Notes: a model not told the origin generated them from the letters alone. DNA of 64,000 nt from an uncultured Lachnospiraceae bacterium (GCA_945949045.1 CAMFDG010000006.1:1-64000), one strand, 5' to 3'. Shown: positions 17,745 through 27,392, numbered from the stretch's first letter. A program made the numbers and translations.

Positions 17745-17787
17745 TAGTATGATAGCATAATTAGGTATACCAGATGAGGAGGTTTCT

Positions 17788-18177
17788 ATGCTCAGTACAG
17801 ACGCTTTTAATTATGTGAATGTGTTGAACAAGGCTGCAGACGCAAGCTGGAAGCGGGAGAATGTTCTCGCTAACAATATCGCCAATGTCAATACCCCGGG
17901 CTATAAGCGGCGTGATCTCAACTTTGAGAGCGCCTTAAGGGAAGAACTGGGCCGTTGTAAGCACGAATCCCTGGATGCAAAAATCAACCAGACCGATCTT
18001 GACAAACTGAATCCGTCTGTCTATACCGACCTGACGAATTATTCCTACCGTCTGGACAAGAGCAATGTGGATATTGATTCCGAGGAAGTAGAGTTTGCTT
18101 CCGAGCAGATTCGCTACCAGGGAATTACCGCTGCTTTAAACAATGAGTTTAACCGTATGAAGTCCGTATTAAAATAA
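17788..18177 (+). CDS. flgB: Flagellar proximal rod protein FlgB
   Basis: This is a 129-residue rod subunit, first gene of the flagellar cluster. The N-terminal ANNIANVNTPGYKRRDLNFE segment is the flagellar rod/hook signature and the C-terminus is helical, as in the coaxial rod family. FlgB connects the MS ring to the rod and is exported by the flagellar type III apparatus without a signal peptide. The start follows AGGAGG. Confidence 0.95.
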   Translation: MLSTDAFNYVNVLNKAADASWKRENVLANNIANVNTPGYKRRDLNFESALREELGRCKHESLDAKINQTDLDKLNPSVYTDLTNYSYRLDKSNVDIDSEEVEFASEQIRYQGITAALNNEFNRMKSVLK

Positions 18178-18189
18178 AAAACTATCGTA

Positions 18190-18230
18190 ACTATTCAGAA
18201 CCCCATATATGAGGAGGGGTTCTGAATAGT
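18190..18230 (+). other. Intra-operon stem-loop between flgB and flgC
   Basis: ACTATTCAGAACCCC (18190-18204) pairs with GGGGTTCTGAATAGT (18216-18230), a perfect 15-bp stem with an 11-base loop. No U-tract follows, so it is not a standard terminator. It may be an RNA processing or stability element. Confidence 0.75.
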
Positions 18231-18267
18231 AACAAACGATTGATAAAAAAAGAAGGAGGAATCCCAT

Positions 18268-18708
18268 ATGGCAATGTTTCAGTCATTTAACATCAGCGCA
18301 TCCGGCATGACCGCCGAGCGTTTCCGCACCGATATCATTGCGGAGAATATTGCGAATGTAAATACGACATCGACAGAGAGCGGCGGTCCCTACCGACGCA
18401 AGATCGTCACCTTCCAGGCGAGAGAGGTCACACCCTTTTCCCAGATTTATTCTGCCTCCAAGAATGCGGCAGTGGGCAACGGTGTCAAGGTGACTTCTGT
18501 GAGGGAGGATACGGAGACGGATTTTATCAAGGAGTATGACCCCTCCAATCCCGATGCGGACGAGAATGGTTATGTTTCTTATCCCAATGTGAACACCGTG
18601 ACGGAAATGACGAATCTCATCGATTCTACAAGAGCCTATGAGGCTAATGCCACGGCTTTTGAGGCCTCCAAGAGCATGGCCCAGACCGGGCTGTCCATCG
18701 GCCAGTAG
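18268..18708 (+). CDS. flgC: Flagellar proximal rod protein FlgC
   Basis: This is a 146-residue rod subunit. It begins MAMFQSFNISASGMTAERFR and has the IAENIANVNTTSTESGGPYRRK signature (quoted in part), followed by a C-terminal helix with NLIDSTRAYEANATAFE, both typical of FlgC. A strong AAGGAGG precedes the start. It assembles with FlgB into the periplasm-equivalent rod section crossing the cell wall. Confidence 0.96.
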   Translation: MAMFQSFNISASGMTAERFRTDIIAENIANVNTTSTESGGPYRRKIVTFQAREVTPFSQIYSASKNAAVGNGVKVTSVREDTETDFIKEYDPSNPDADENGYVSYPNVNTVTEMTNLIDSTRAYEANATAFEASKSMAQTGLSIGQ

Positions 18709-18754
18709 AGGGATATGCAGCAGATAGATTGTACATAGGATAGGGGAACTTATA

Positions 18755-19066
18755 ATGGATATTACACAGTTGTCGAATGTCTCGTCAGATTATCTGAATA
18801 CCTTTGCCAAAAACCGATCGCTGGTTGAGAATGAGGATGACAGTTTTGCTTCTGTTTTTTCTGCGGCCATGCAGTCCGTGGGAGAGACCAACGATCTGCA
18901 GAACAAGGCAGAGTCTGAGGAAGTGCGTTTTGCCCTGGGTGAAGCGGAAAATACCCATGATCTTCTGGTGGCGGAGACCAAGGCGAATATTGCCCTTCAA
19001 TATACCGTGGCGGTCAGGGACAAGCTGATCGACGGGTATAAGGAACTGATGCAGATGTCAATTTGA
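18755..19066 (+). CDS. fliE: Flagellar hook-basal body junction protein FliE
   Basis: This is a 103-residue protein that links the MS ring to the rod and is the first substrate of the flagellar export gate. The C-terminal half ETKANIALQYTVAVRDKLIDGYKELMQM is the family core (quoted in part for identity). Length is typical. It lies between flgC and fliF as in B. subtilis. Confidence 0.92.
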   Translation: MDITQLSNVSSDYLNTFAKNRSLVENEDDSFASVFSAAMQSVGETNDLQNKAESEEVRFALGEAENTHDLLVAETKANIALQYTVAVRDKLIDGYKELMQMSI

Positions 19067-19098
19067 CGTTCATTTAATCTTAACAGAGGACGAAAGAA

Positions 19099-20724
19099 AT
19101 GCCGGAGCAGGTAAAGAAAATACTTGACCGTGTGGTTGAGTGGTGGAAAAAATTCAATACAAAACAGAAGGCACTTTTGATCAGTATTACTTCAGCGGTG
19201 ATTCTGGCGTTGGTGATTCTTGCCGTTGTAGTTTCCCGGCCGACCTATACCACGCTGATTGACTGTGAGAATACCAAGCAGGCCAGTCAGGTCAAGGAAC
19301 TTTTGGATGGGGACGGAACCATTGACTATAAGGTCAGCAACTCCACCCATTTTGAGGTCAATACCAGGGACGAGAGTGCAGCCAATATGCTGCTTGGCTC
19401 CAATGATATTGCAACCGCAGGCTATGATCTGGAAAAAGCGGATATCAGCAGCGTTGTGGATGGCAGCTTTTCCCGGACAGAGGCGGATAAGCAGAAACTG
19501 AACAAGAAATATTTAGAGACCAAGATGGCGGAGGATCTTGCTGCCAATGACCTGATTGCATCGGCGAAGGTCTCTTTGGATATTCCGAAGGATGACGGGA
19601 CACTCATTGCCCAGGTGAAGGAGAGCTCTGCCAGTGTTTCCTTAGAACTGACAGGTGATATGAGTGATGAGCAGGCCTATTCCATCGCAAGGTTTATTGC
19701 CACTTCTCTGGGAAACGCTTCCACGGAGAAGGTGACGATTCTGGATCAGAAGACCTCGAAAATCCTTTATTCCGGTGCTGATCAGGATTCTGAGACCGGA
19801 ATGCTTTCCTCGAAGCTGGATGCCAAGCAGAAGACCCAGAGCATGATCAAGAAGGAGGTCAAGGATGTGCTGGTGCAGTCCGGCCTCTATTCCGATGTGC
19901 AGGTGGGACTGAATCTTGATATGAACTTTGATAAGGTGGAAATTGCCGAGCACGACTATTCCCACAATGATGGACAGGACCAGGGAGAACTGCTGAGCAA
20001 GTCGGAGTACTATTCGGAGGCAACAGGCGGTCAGGCCGCAGTCCCGGGTACAGATACCAATGATGATACGCCTACCTACCTGACGCAGGATGGAGAACCG
20101 GCCTCCTCATCGGTATCTGATGTGGACACCAGTTATGCACCAAACGAGAAAGTTACGAAGACCACAAAGGATGGCGGAGAGATCAATTATGACAACAGCT
20201 CCATTGCCGTTACAGCTACCAGGTGGATCGTCTATAACGAGGATGAATTAAAGAAGACCGGACAGCTGAAGGGAACCACCTTTGCGGAATTTAAAGCAGC
20301 TCACAGTGACCCGGTGCAGGTGCAGGTGACAGACGAGGACCTGAACCTGATTGCACAGGCTACCGGCTTTAGTACAGACAAGATCTCTTTTGTCTGCTAT
20401 GAGAGACCGCAGTTTGTGGAATCAAGCGGCAAGGGATTTGGTGTGACGGATATTTTACAGATTCTTCTGGCTGTACTCATTTTTGCGCTGCTGGGCTATG
20501 TGGTTTTCCGCAGTACCAGAAAGCAGAAGGAAGAGGAGCCGGAGCCGGAGCTTTCCGTGGAATCCCTTCTGGAATCTACGGCTGCCAAGGATGCTGAAAA
20601 TCTGGAGGATATCGGGTATACGGAGAAGTCCGAGACCCGTGTAATGATAGAGAAATTTGTTGATGAAAATCCAGGCGCGGCAGCGCTTCTGCTCCGCAAC
20701 TGGCTGAATGAGGATTGGGAGTAA
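19099..20724 (+). CDS. fliF: Flagellar MS-ring protein FliF
   Basis: This is a 541-residue membrane protein forming the MS ring in the cytoplasmic membrane. A transmembrane helix is visible at about residues 24-45, followed by the YscJ-like ring-building modules and a low-complexity linker (about 300-350). A second membrane helix is near residues 452-472. The acidic C-terminal tail LLLRNWLNEDWE is the FliG-binding end. The fliG start follows three bases after the stop. Confidence 0.96.
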   Translation: MPEQVKKILDRVVEWWKKFNTKQKALLISITSAVILALVILAVVVSRPTYTTLIDCENTKQASQVKELLDGDGTIDYKVSNSTHFEVNTRDESAANMLLGSNDIATAGYDLEKADISSVVDGSFSRTEADKQKLNKKYLETKMAEDLAANDLIASAKVSLDIPKDDGTLIAQVKESSASVSLELTGDMSDEQAYSIARFIATSLGNASTEKVTILDQKTSKILYSGADQDSETGMLSSKLDAKQKTQSMIKKEVKDVLVQSGLYSDVQVGLNLDMNFDKVEIAEHDYSHNDGQDQGELLSKSEYYSEATGGQAAVPGTDTNDDTPTYLTQDGEPASSSVSDVDTSYAPNEKVTKTTKDGGEINYDNSSIAVTATRWIVYNEDELKKTGQLKGTTFAEFKAAHSDPVQVQVTDEDLNLIAQATGFSTDKISFVCYERPQFVESSGKGFGVTDILQILLAVLIFALLGYVVFRSTRKQKEEEPEPELSVESLLESTAAKDAENLEDIGYTEKSETRVMIEKFVDENPGAAALLLRNWLNEDWE

Positions 20725-20727
20725 GGT

Positions 20728-21732
20728 ATGAATGACTCTTACACAGGCGTGCAGAAGGCGGCAATTCTTCTGATCACATTGGGACCGGAGAAGGCTGCAT
20801 CTATTTTTAAGCACCTGAAGGAAGATGAAATTGAAGAGCTGACCCTTGAGATCGCCAATACGCGAAGTGTTTCTCCCCAGACAAAGGAAGAGGTGCTGGA
20901 CGAATTTTATCAGGTGTGTCTGGCGCAGCAGTATATTGCAGAGGGTGGTATCGGATATGCCAAGGAGCTTTTGGAGAAGGCGCTGGGTGTGGAGAAAGCA
21001 CAGGGTGTTATTGCAAAGCTGACGGCATCCCTGCAGGTACGGCCTTTCGAGTTTGTGCGTAAGACAGAGCCGGCCCAGCTTCTGAACTTTATTCAGGACG
21101 AGCATCCTCAGACCATTGCCATGATTTTATCTTACCTGTCACCGACACAGGCTTCCCAGGTCTTGAGTGCACTGCCCCAGGAAAAGCAGGCAGATGTGGC
21201 AAGACGTATTGCAACCATGGACCGGACATCCCCGGATGTGATCAAGGAGGTGGAGAGTGTGCTGGAGCGAAAGCTTGCCTCTCTTGTCAATCAGGATTAC
21301 ACCGTCGTTGGCGGTATCGATGCCATCGTTGGCATTTTGAACAATGTAGACCGTGGAACAGAAAAGCACATTATGGAGTCACTGGAGATCGAGGAGCCGG
21401 AGCTGGCAGACGAGATTCGCAAGAAGATGTTCGTGTTCGAGGATATTCTCCTTCTGGACGACCGTTCCATCCAGCGCGTGCTGCGTGATGTGGAGAACAA
21501 TGATCTGGAGCTCGCACTGAAGAATACCTCTGAGGAGGTACAGAATGTGATCTACAAGAACCTGTCCAAGCGTCTTGCTGCCATGATCAAGGAGGACATG
21601 GACTATATGGGTCCGGTGCGTATGAAGGATGTTGAGGAGGCTCAGCAGAAGATCGTCAATATCATACGTAAGCTGGAGGATGCCGGTGATATTGTAATAT
21701 CCCGTGGCGGAGGTGACGATATTGTTGTCTAA
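20728..21732 (+). CDS. fliG: Flagellar motor switch protein FliG
   Basis: This is a 334-residue cytoplasmic rotor protein that receives torque from MotA. It has the N-terminal FliF-binding domain, the EHPQTIAMILSYL motif in the middle domain (about residues 125-137), and a C-terminal domain with FVFEDILLLDDRSIQRVLRD, whose charged residues face the stator. Length is typical. fliH starts inside its last codons. Confidence 0.97.
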   Translation: MNDSYTGVQKAAILLITLGPEKAASIFKHLKEDEIEELTLEIANTRSVSPQTKEEVLDEFYQVCLAQQYIAEGGIGYAKELLEKALGVEKAQGVIAKLTASLQVRPFEFVRKTEPAQLLNFIQDEHPQTIAMILSYLSPTQASQVLSALPQEKQADVARRIATMDRTSPDVIKEVESVLERKLASLVNQDYTVVGGIDAIVGILNNVDRGTEKHIMESLEIEEPELADEIRKKMFVFEDILLLDDRSIQRVLRDVENNDLELALKNTSEEVQNVIYKNLSKRLAAMIKEDMDYMGPVRMKDVEEAQQKIVNIIRKLEDAGDIVISRGGGDDIVV

Positions 21733-22516
21733 TTTATTAAAACAATGCAATGTCGTGGATTCCTCCCAGGGCATGCGGATCATTAATTCAAATATTCGAA
21801 TGGATGAGCGGCTCAGAGAACTGGGAACACCTGTCCATGTGCCGGAGGAGGAAAGTGTGGAGCTCCCTCCGGTGGAGCAGGTACAGGAGCCTCAGATCGA
21901 TGTGGAACAGATCAGGAGTGAGGCTTTGGAGGCGGCAAGACAGGAGGCACAGCAGATTACAGCTGCTGCGGAAGCAGAAGCGGAGAACATCCTTGCCCGG
22001 GCGAGAGAGACGGCAGATGTGCTTTTTGAGGAGCAGAAGCGCATGGGCTATGAAGAGGGCGCACGCCAGAAGGAGGCAGAGCTGGAGGAGAAAAACGCAG
22101 CCATGGAGGCCTCCTGCCGGGAAAGACAAAAGGAACTGGAGGATGCCTACCGGGAGAAACTCTCCCATATGGAGGCGGATATTGTCGATGCCGTGATTGC
22201 AGTGTTTGACAAGGTGTTTCGGATTCATTTTGAGGATCAGAGGCAGATTCTTGTTGCATTGGTAATGAATACGCTGATGGACGTGGATCCGGGCGATAAG
22301 ATCAGAATCCGTACCAATGATGGGGATCGGGCTGTGCTTGAGCAGCATCTGGAGGAACTTCAGGAGCTGACGGGGCAGGGGGTATCCATCGAATTTGTAC
22401 ATGATAATAAGCTTTCGGACGGACAGTGTCAGATTGAGACAGCTTTTGGAGTTTTTGACTGCAGTGTGGATACGGAGCTTTCCAATCTGATGAAGGATAT
22501 CCGTTCTCTTGTTTAA
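21722..22516 (+). CDS. fliH: Flagellar export ATPase regulator FliH
   Basis: This protein of about 264 residues has a central glutamate/alanine-rich coiled coil (about 60-150) and a C-terminal domain with DAVIAVFDKVFRIHFEDQR, matching the FliH/YscL family. It holds FliI at the export gate and restrains its ATPase. The tracked start (GTG 21704) is too far upstream. GGAGGTGA lies five bases before TTG 21722 inside fliG, so I chose that TTG (TTG 21725 is equally possible). Confidence 0.88.
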   Translation: MLSNLLKQCNVVDSSQGMRIINSNIRMDERLRELGTPVHVPEEESVELPPVEQVQEPQIDVEQIRSEALEAARQEAQQITAAAEAEAENILARARETADVLFEEQKRMGYEEGARQKEAELEEKNAAMEASCRERQKELEDAYREKLSHMEADIVDAVIAVFDKVFRIHFEDQRQILVALVMNTLMDVDPGDKIRIRTNDGDRAVLEQHLEELQELTGQGVSIEFVHDNKLSDGQCQIETAFGVFDCSVDTELSNLMKDIRSLV

Positions 22517-22533
22517 AACGGAGTTAACAGTTT

Positions 22534-23844
22534 GTGGTAAAAGAGGCAGAAAAATACTTACAGCTTTTGGATCGTACCTATTACAAAAGCTACGGAAAAG
22601 TTGTCAAGGTGGTAGGGCTTACCATAGAATCGGTGGGGCCCAAGGCCCGCCTTGGAGATTTGTGTAAAATATATCCGGATGAGGAAAAAACGGAGCACGT
22701 GATTGCCGAAGTGGTGGGCTTTCATGATTCCCAGCTGATCCTGATGCCGGTAGACAGTGTGGAGGGAGTTGGCGTTGGATGTATCGTAGAAAATACGGGA
22801 CATCCATTATCTGTTTTGGTGGGGGATGAGCTCTTGGGACATACCCTGGATGGCATTGGCCGGGTGACGGACAGCGATGTGGAAATCCATGGGGAGTATT
22901 ATCCCTTAGAGCAGAACCCGCCGGATCCCATGGAACGAAAGATTATCAGTGAGGTACTCCCCCTTGGGGTGAAGGCGGTTGACGGTCTGATCACCGTGGG
23001 AAAGGGGCAGCGTATCGGGGTGTTTGCAGGCTCCGGTGTAGGAAAGAGTACTCTGCTTGGTATGTTTGCGAGAAACACCAAAGCGGATATCAACGTGATC
23101 GCCCTGATCGGAGAGCGCGGCAGGGAGGTCCGGGAATTTATTGAGAGGGATCTGGGCCCCGAAGGCATGAAGCGGTCTGTGGTAGTGGTGGCCACCTCGG
23201 ACAAACCGGCCCTGATTCGAAATAAATGTGCTAAGACAGCTACAGCGGTTGCTGAATATTTCCGGGATCAGGGGAAGGATGTTCTCCTCATGATGGACTC
23301 CATGACCCGTTTTTCCCAGGCACAGAGAGAAATCGGTCTGGCCTCGGGAGAGCCTCCTGTGACGAGAGGTTATCCGCCCAGCGTATATTCGGAGATGCCT
23401 AAGCTGCTGGAACGGGCAGGGACCAATGATAAGGGAACCATTACCGGCCTTTATACGGTGCTGGTGGATGGAGATGATTTTAATGAGCCAATCACCGATA
23501 CCGCTCGTGGAATTCTGGACGGACATATTATGCTGGACCGGAAGCTGGGGCACAAAAACCATTATCCGGCCATTGATATTTTGCAGAGTATTTCCCGTGT
23601 CATGAGCTCTATTACCACGAAGGAACATAAGGCTCTGGCGGGTAAATTAAAAAACGTGCTGGCTACCTACAATGAGGCGGAAGATCTCATCAATATCGGT
23701 GCCTACAAGAGCGGCTCCAACCCGGAGATCGACTATGCGATCCGTAAGATCAGGGATGTCAATACCTTTTTGTGTCAGGGGACCGATGAGAAATTTACCT
23801 TTGACGAGGAACTGGAGCTTCTGGCGGGGGTTTTTGAGGATTAA
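22534..23844 (+). CDS. fliI: Flagellum-specific ATPase FliI
   Basis: This is a 436-residue F1-beta-like ATPase that energises type III export of flagellar proteins. The Walker A is GSGVGKST (about residues 166-173), and the family motif MMDSMTRFSQAQREIGLA is intact. It starts at GTG with a weak upstream GGAG, so translation probably depends on coupling to fliH, 17 bases before. Confidence 0.97.
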   Translation: MVKEAEKYLQLLDRTYYKSYGKVVKVVGLTIESVGPKARLGDLCKIYPDEEKTEHVIAEVVGFHDSQLILMPVDSVEGVGVGCIVENTGHPLSVLVGDELLGHTLDGIGRVTDSDVEIHGEYYPLEQNPPDPMERKIISEVLPLGVKAVDGLITVGKGQRIGVFAGSGVGKSTLLGMFARNTKADINVIALIGERGREVREFIERDLGPEGMKRSVVVVATSDKPALIRNKCAKTATAVAEYFRDQGKDVLLMMDSMTRFSQAQREIGLASGEPPVTRGYPPSVYSEMPKLLERAGTNDKGTITGLYTVLVDGDDFNEPITDTARGILDGHIMLDRKLGHKNHYPAIDILQSISRVMSSITTKEHKALAGKLKNVLATYNEAEDLINIGAYKSGSNPEIDYAIRKIRDVNTFLCQGTDEKFTFDEELELLAGVFED

Positions 23845-23849
23845 GGATT

Positions 23850-24290
23850 ATGGCAAAGTTTGTCTATCGTATGCAGAATGTGCTCAATATCAAAATGAAG
23901 CTGGAGACGCAGGCGAAGCTGGTCTACAGCACTGCAAACCAGCATTACCTGGAAGAACAGCAGAAGCTGCAGGAAATGGTGGTCCGAAGGATGAACTATG
24001 AGAAGAAGCTGAGGGAGACCCTGCAGGGAAACCTGGATGTCCGTCAGGTGGCCCAGGCCCGGGCGGATGTGGACAATATGAAGACTCTGGTGAGACGACA
24101 GATGCTGAATGTTCATAAGGCTGAAAAGGAACTGGAGGAGGCCAGAGACAAATTAAATGCTGTCATGCAGGAGAGAAAGGTACAGGAGAAGCTTCGGGAA
24201 AAGGCCTTTGAGGAATTTAAGAAGGAGCTGGCAGCGGCGGAGACTAAGGAGATTGACGAGCTGGTGAGCTACACCTACAACAAGGAATAG
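23850..24290 (+). CDS. fliJ: Flagellar export chaperone FliJ
   Basis: This is a 146-residue, almost wholly helical coiled-coil protein starting MAKFVYRMQNVLNIKMKLE, the usual clostridial FliJ opening. FliJ is the central stalk of the FliI hexamer and engages FlhA. Sequence conservation in the family is low, so position directly after fliI adds weight. Confidence 0.9.
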   Translation: MAKFVYRMQNVLNIKMKLETQAKLVYSTANQHYLEEQQKLQEMVVRRMNYEKKLRETLQGNLDVRQVAQARADVDNMKTLVRRQMLNVHKAEKELEEARDKLNAVMQERKVQEKLREKAFEEFKKELAAAETKEIDELVSYTYNKE

Positions 24291-24312
24291 ATGATTTGGA
24301 TGGGAAAGAGCA

Positions 24313-25173
24313 ATGGCAGATGAAAAAGACCTTTTAGAGGAAGAAGAACGGGAAGAAAACGGCGGTGGCAGAGCGAATAAGAAAGAGAAAAAGCGCCGGA
24401 AAAAAGAAAAGACCAAAAAGGACAGAAAAAGCGGAGCAGATGACGAGGAAGAGGAGGAAAAGGCCGGAGGAAAGCTGGTCCTTTTTCTGGTCACCCTGCT
24501 CATTATTGCTATCTGGCTGGGAATTATCGCAATCCTGATCAAAAGCGATGTGGGGGGCTTTGGCTCCTCGGTCCTTTATCCCCTGCTTAAGGATGTTCCG
24601 TATGTGAACAAGATCCTGCCGGTTCCGGAGGGGGAGGCACTGCTGCCGGAGGATACCCAGTATGCGTTCCGTTCCCTGGATGAAGCTGTGGACAGGATCA
24701 AGGAACTGGAGGGGCAGCTGGAGGAGTCCGACACCACGAACCAGAAATACAAAAAGAAGATTAAGAAACTGAGGGAACAAGTGGAGGAGCTTTCCACCTA
24801 CAAGGAGGAGGAAGCCGCCTTTGAAAAAGAAAAACAAAAGTTTTATGAAGAGGTTGTCTTTTCTGATGAAGCACCCGATATAAATGAATATAAGACTTAT
24901 TATGAGAGCATTGATCCGAAAAATGCCGAGGTCTTATATAAACAGGTTGTTGAACAGACCACCTACGATGACAAGGTTGCGGATTACGTCAAGACCTATT
25001 CCCAGATGAAGCCCAAGGAGGCTGCCGCTGTCTTTGACACGATGACAGATGATCTCGGACTGGTAGCGGATATTCTGATGAATATGGGAGCGACACAGCG
25101 GGCAGCCATCTTAGGCAAGATGAATGCGGAAACTGCGGCGAAGCTGACGAAAATCATGGAACCTGAAAAGTAG
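24313..25173 (+). CDS. YlxF/MotE-like flagellar-locus membrane protein
   Basis: This is a 286-residue protein with a highly charged cytoplasmic head (Lys/Glu runs to residue 54), one membrane helix (about 56-76), a coiled coil (about 125-180) and a C-terminal MgtE-N-like domain (MKPKEAAAVFDTM, MGATQRAAILGKMN). It occupies the place of B. subtilis ylxF between fliJ and fliK. MgtE-N proteins at this place resemble MotE, a motor-associated chaperone in other bacteria. The exact role here is unknown. Confidence 0.8.
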   Translation: MADEKDLLEEEEREENGGGRANKKEKKRRKKEKTKKDRKSGADDEEEEEKAGGKLVLFLVTLLIIAIWLGIIAILIKSDVGGFGSSVLYPLLKDVPYVNKILPVPEGEALLPEDTQYAFRSLDEAVDRIKELEGQLEESDTTNQKYKKKIKKLREQVEELSTYKEEEAAFEKEKQKFYEEVVFSDEAPDINEYKTYYESIDPKNAEVLYKQVVEQTTYDDKVADYVKTYSQMKPKEAAAVFDTMTDDLGLVADILMNMGATQRAAILGKMNAETAAKLTKIMEPEK

Positions 25174-25199
25174 GGAATATTAAGAAAGGAGGGTATGGT

Positions 25200-26660
25200 T
25201 TGACAAGCGCAAATGTATTGCAGACCCAGGCAGGAACGGGACAGATCTTAAATGCAAATGCGAAAAACCTTAAAATCCCGGGAATTGCCGGAGTGGATGG
25301 GACAGCTTCCTTTTCTTCGTTTATCCAGGGAACGGTGTCGCAGAACACGGATAACGGGGATCCCGGCAGAGAACTCTCTGGGGCAGGACCCGTGAAAAAC
25401 GGCTCCTATTCCAAACGGGACATCGCTCCTGCAGAGACAAAAACGGCGGCTCAGAAGGTGGAGGATGCACCGGACACTGTGGCAGAAACAAAGGAAGTTC
25501 TTGTAGATACGGTTGCAGATAAGCTAAAGCTGGATGAGAATGAGCTTACCGATGCCATGGCTGCTCTTGGCATGACGGCCTTTGACTTGTTGGATCCCCA
25601 GAAGCTGGCACAGCTTTTTATGCAGGTTTCAGGAGAAACGTCTCAGGCAGAGCTTCTTGTTGATCCCCAATTTGTGGACCTGATGCAGGCTGTTTCGGAT
25701 ATTGGAAACGACCTGATGGGGCAGCTTGGTGTGACGGCTGATGAGATGGATGAGGTGATCGCGCAGATGGATCTTTTGGAACAGCCTGCAGCAGTGGAAA
25801 TACTTAAGGAGCAAAATACAGTCAGCTTGACCGAAGAAATGCCGGATATGCCTGTGGCCACGGGACAGACGGCCGGACAGAGGGACACATTGACAGATGA
25901 GATTCCACAGGAACAGGATAATGCCGGGCAGGATGTGGAACCTGTGACGAAGGAGGAATTATCTTCCAATCCGGTTTCCCGCAGCGGGCAGGAGGACAGC
26001 AGCGGAGATGAGACCTCAAAGGATCCGGGAGCACAGGCGGGAAATGATGCCGGAGCCCAGGTTCACAGGAATGTGACACGTCCGGTACAGACCGAACTGA
26101 CAGGCAGCTCCCAGAACGTGACAGTTTTTACGGAGACTCTGGAGGCACAGCTTTCGATGGAGACTCCGGTTTCGGAGAGCACGTTTTCTTCCCTGAATCC
26201 ACTGGATCTGATTGAACAGATCGCACAGAACGTGAAGGTCAGCCTTTCCCAGGAAAGCTCTTCCATGGAGATGCAGCTGAATCCGGAAAATCTTGGTAAG
26301 ATCTATCTGCAGGTTTCCGCCAGAGAGGGGTCCGTTCATGCGACGATTGCCGCTCAGAATGAGGCAGTCAAGGCAGCACTGGAATCTCAGGTGGCAGAAC
26401 TTAAGGAGAGTTTGAACCAGTCGGGAGTGAAGGTGGATGCCGTAGAAGTAACCGTCGCGTCCCATGAATTTGAGAAGAATCTCGAGCAGAATGAACAAAG
26501 ACAGAAGGAAGAGGGAGAGCGGCAGCAGGAGCAGGTTTCCCGCAGGCGCAATCTGAATCTGACAATGCCACAGGAGCTGGAAGGGGAACTTTCCCAGGAG
26601 GAAGCACTTGCGGCGCAGATTATGCAGGACAACGGAAATTCCGTTGATCTGACCGCGTAG
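25200..26660 (+). CDS. fliK: Flagellar hook-length control protein FliK
   Basis: This is a 486-residue secreted ruler with a long low-complexity, Glu/Gln/Thr-rich middle and a conserved C-terminal switch domain (MEMQLNPENLGKIYLQVS through VDAVEVTVASHEFEKN, about residues 355-425). It starts at TTG six bases after AAAGGAGGG. The nearer ATG (25195) reads only Met-Val-stop, so it cannot be the start. FliK measures the hook and switches export specificity through FlhB. Confidence 0.9.
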   Translation: MTSANVLQTQAGTGQILNANAKNLKIPGIAGVDGTASFSSFIQGTVSQNTDNGDPGRELSGAGPVKNGSYSKRDIAPAETKTAAQKVEDAPDTVAETKEVLVDTVADKLKLDENELTDAMAALGMTAFDLLDPQKLAQLFMQVSGETSQAELLVDPQFVDLMQAVSDIGNDLMGQLGVTADEMDEVIAQMDLLEQPAAVEILKEQNTVSLTEEMPDMPVATGQTAGQRDTLTDEIPQEQDNAGQDVEPVTKEELSSNPVSRSGQEDSSGDETSKDPGAQAGNDAGAQVHRNVTRPVQTELTGSSQNVTVFTETLEAQLSMETPVSESTFSSLNPLDLIEQIAQNVKVSLSQESSSMEMQLNPENLGKIYLQVSAREGSVHATIAAQNEAVKAALESQVAELKESLNQSGVKVDAVEVTVASHEFEKNLEQNEQRQKEEGERQQEQVSRRRNLNLTMPQELEGELSQEEALAAQIMQDNGNSVDLTA

Positions 26661-26672
26661 AAAGGAGTAGAA

Positions 26673-27392
26673 ATGGCATCAACAGGAAATGTTACCGGTG
26701 CAGTAGATGCAAACCTTCTGGATAAGTATGGAAAACAGAAGGATACGAAAAAGACAGAGGCCCAGGGATCGGCCCTTGGCTATGATCAGTTTCTGACACT
26801 TCTGTGTGCAGAAATGCAGTATCAGGATCCACTGGAGCCTACCAGCAATACGGAGTATGTGGCACAGCTTGCAACCTTTTCGCAGCTGGAGGCAACCTTA
26901 TCCATGCAGAGCACCCAGCAGAATACCATGGCGAATGATCTGGTGGGCAAGTATGTGATCCTTAAGCCGACGGATGAGGCGACCGGCAGAACCAGCTATG
27001 TGGACGGTGTGGTTGACTATGTTAGATATCAGGATGATGGAAAGGTTATGCTCAGCGTGAATGACGGACTGTATTCCATTGACGACCTGGATACGGTGGC
27101 AGACGAGAAATATTATGAGGCCATCGGTATGGCGAATATTTTTGACAGTATGATCGGACAGCTTCCGGATCTGGAAAATATCAATTCCTCTTATGAGCAG
27201 GCTGTGAAGCAGATTCGCGAGATGTATGACGGGCTGACCTCCTATGAACAGCAGTTTATCGATAAGGATTCTCTGACAAAGCTGGAGAATTACGAGAAGA
27301 AGATTGCAGAGCTTTCGCCGGCTGAGGAAGAAGAACAGACAGAGAGTGCCACAGAAAATGTGGAGGAAACGGATGCGGAGGAAGCTGTATGA
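26673..27392 (+). CDS. flgD: Flagellar hook assembly scaffold FlgD
   Basis: This is a 239-residue hook-cap protein required for FlgE polymerisation. The N-terminal FLTLLCAEMQYQDPLEP and FVAQL-like segment (YVAQLATFSQLE) are FlgD hallmarks. The C-terminus ends in an acidic tail. A good AAAGGAG precedes the ATG. The stop overlaps the next gene by ATGA. Confidence 0.95.
   Translation: MASTGNVTGAVDANLLDKYGKQKDTKKTEAQGSALGYDQFLTLLCAEMQYQDPLEPTSNTEYVAQLATFSQLEATLSMQSTQQNTMANDLVGKYVILKPTDEATGRTSYVDGVVDYVRYQDDGKVMLSVNDGLYSIDDLDTVADEKYYEAIGMANIFDSMIGQLPDLENINSSYEQAVKQIREMYDGLTSYEQQFIDKDSLTKLENYEKKIAELSPAEEEEQTESATENVEETDAEEAV

Noticed and set aside
25195-25203. ATG start for fliK directly after the ribosome binding site
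   Set aside because: That ATG reads Met-Val-stop. The FliK frame uses TTG 25200 with the same binding site.
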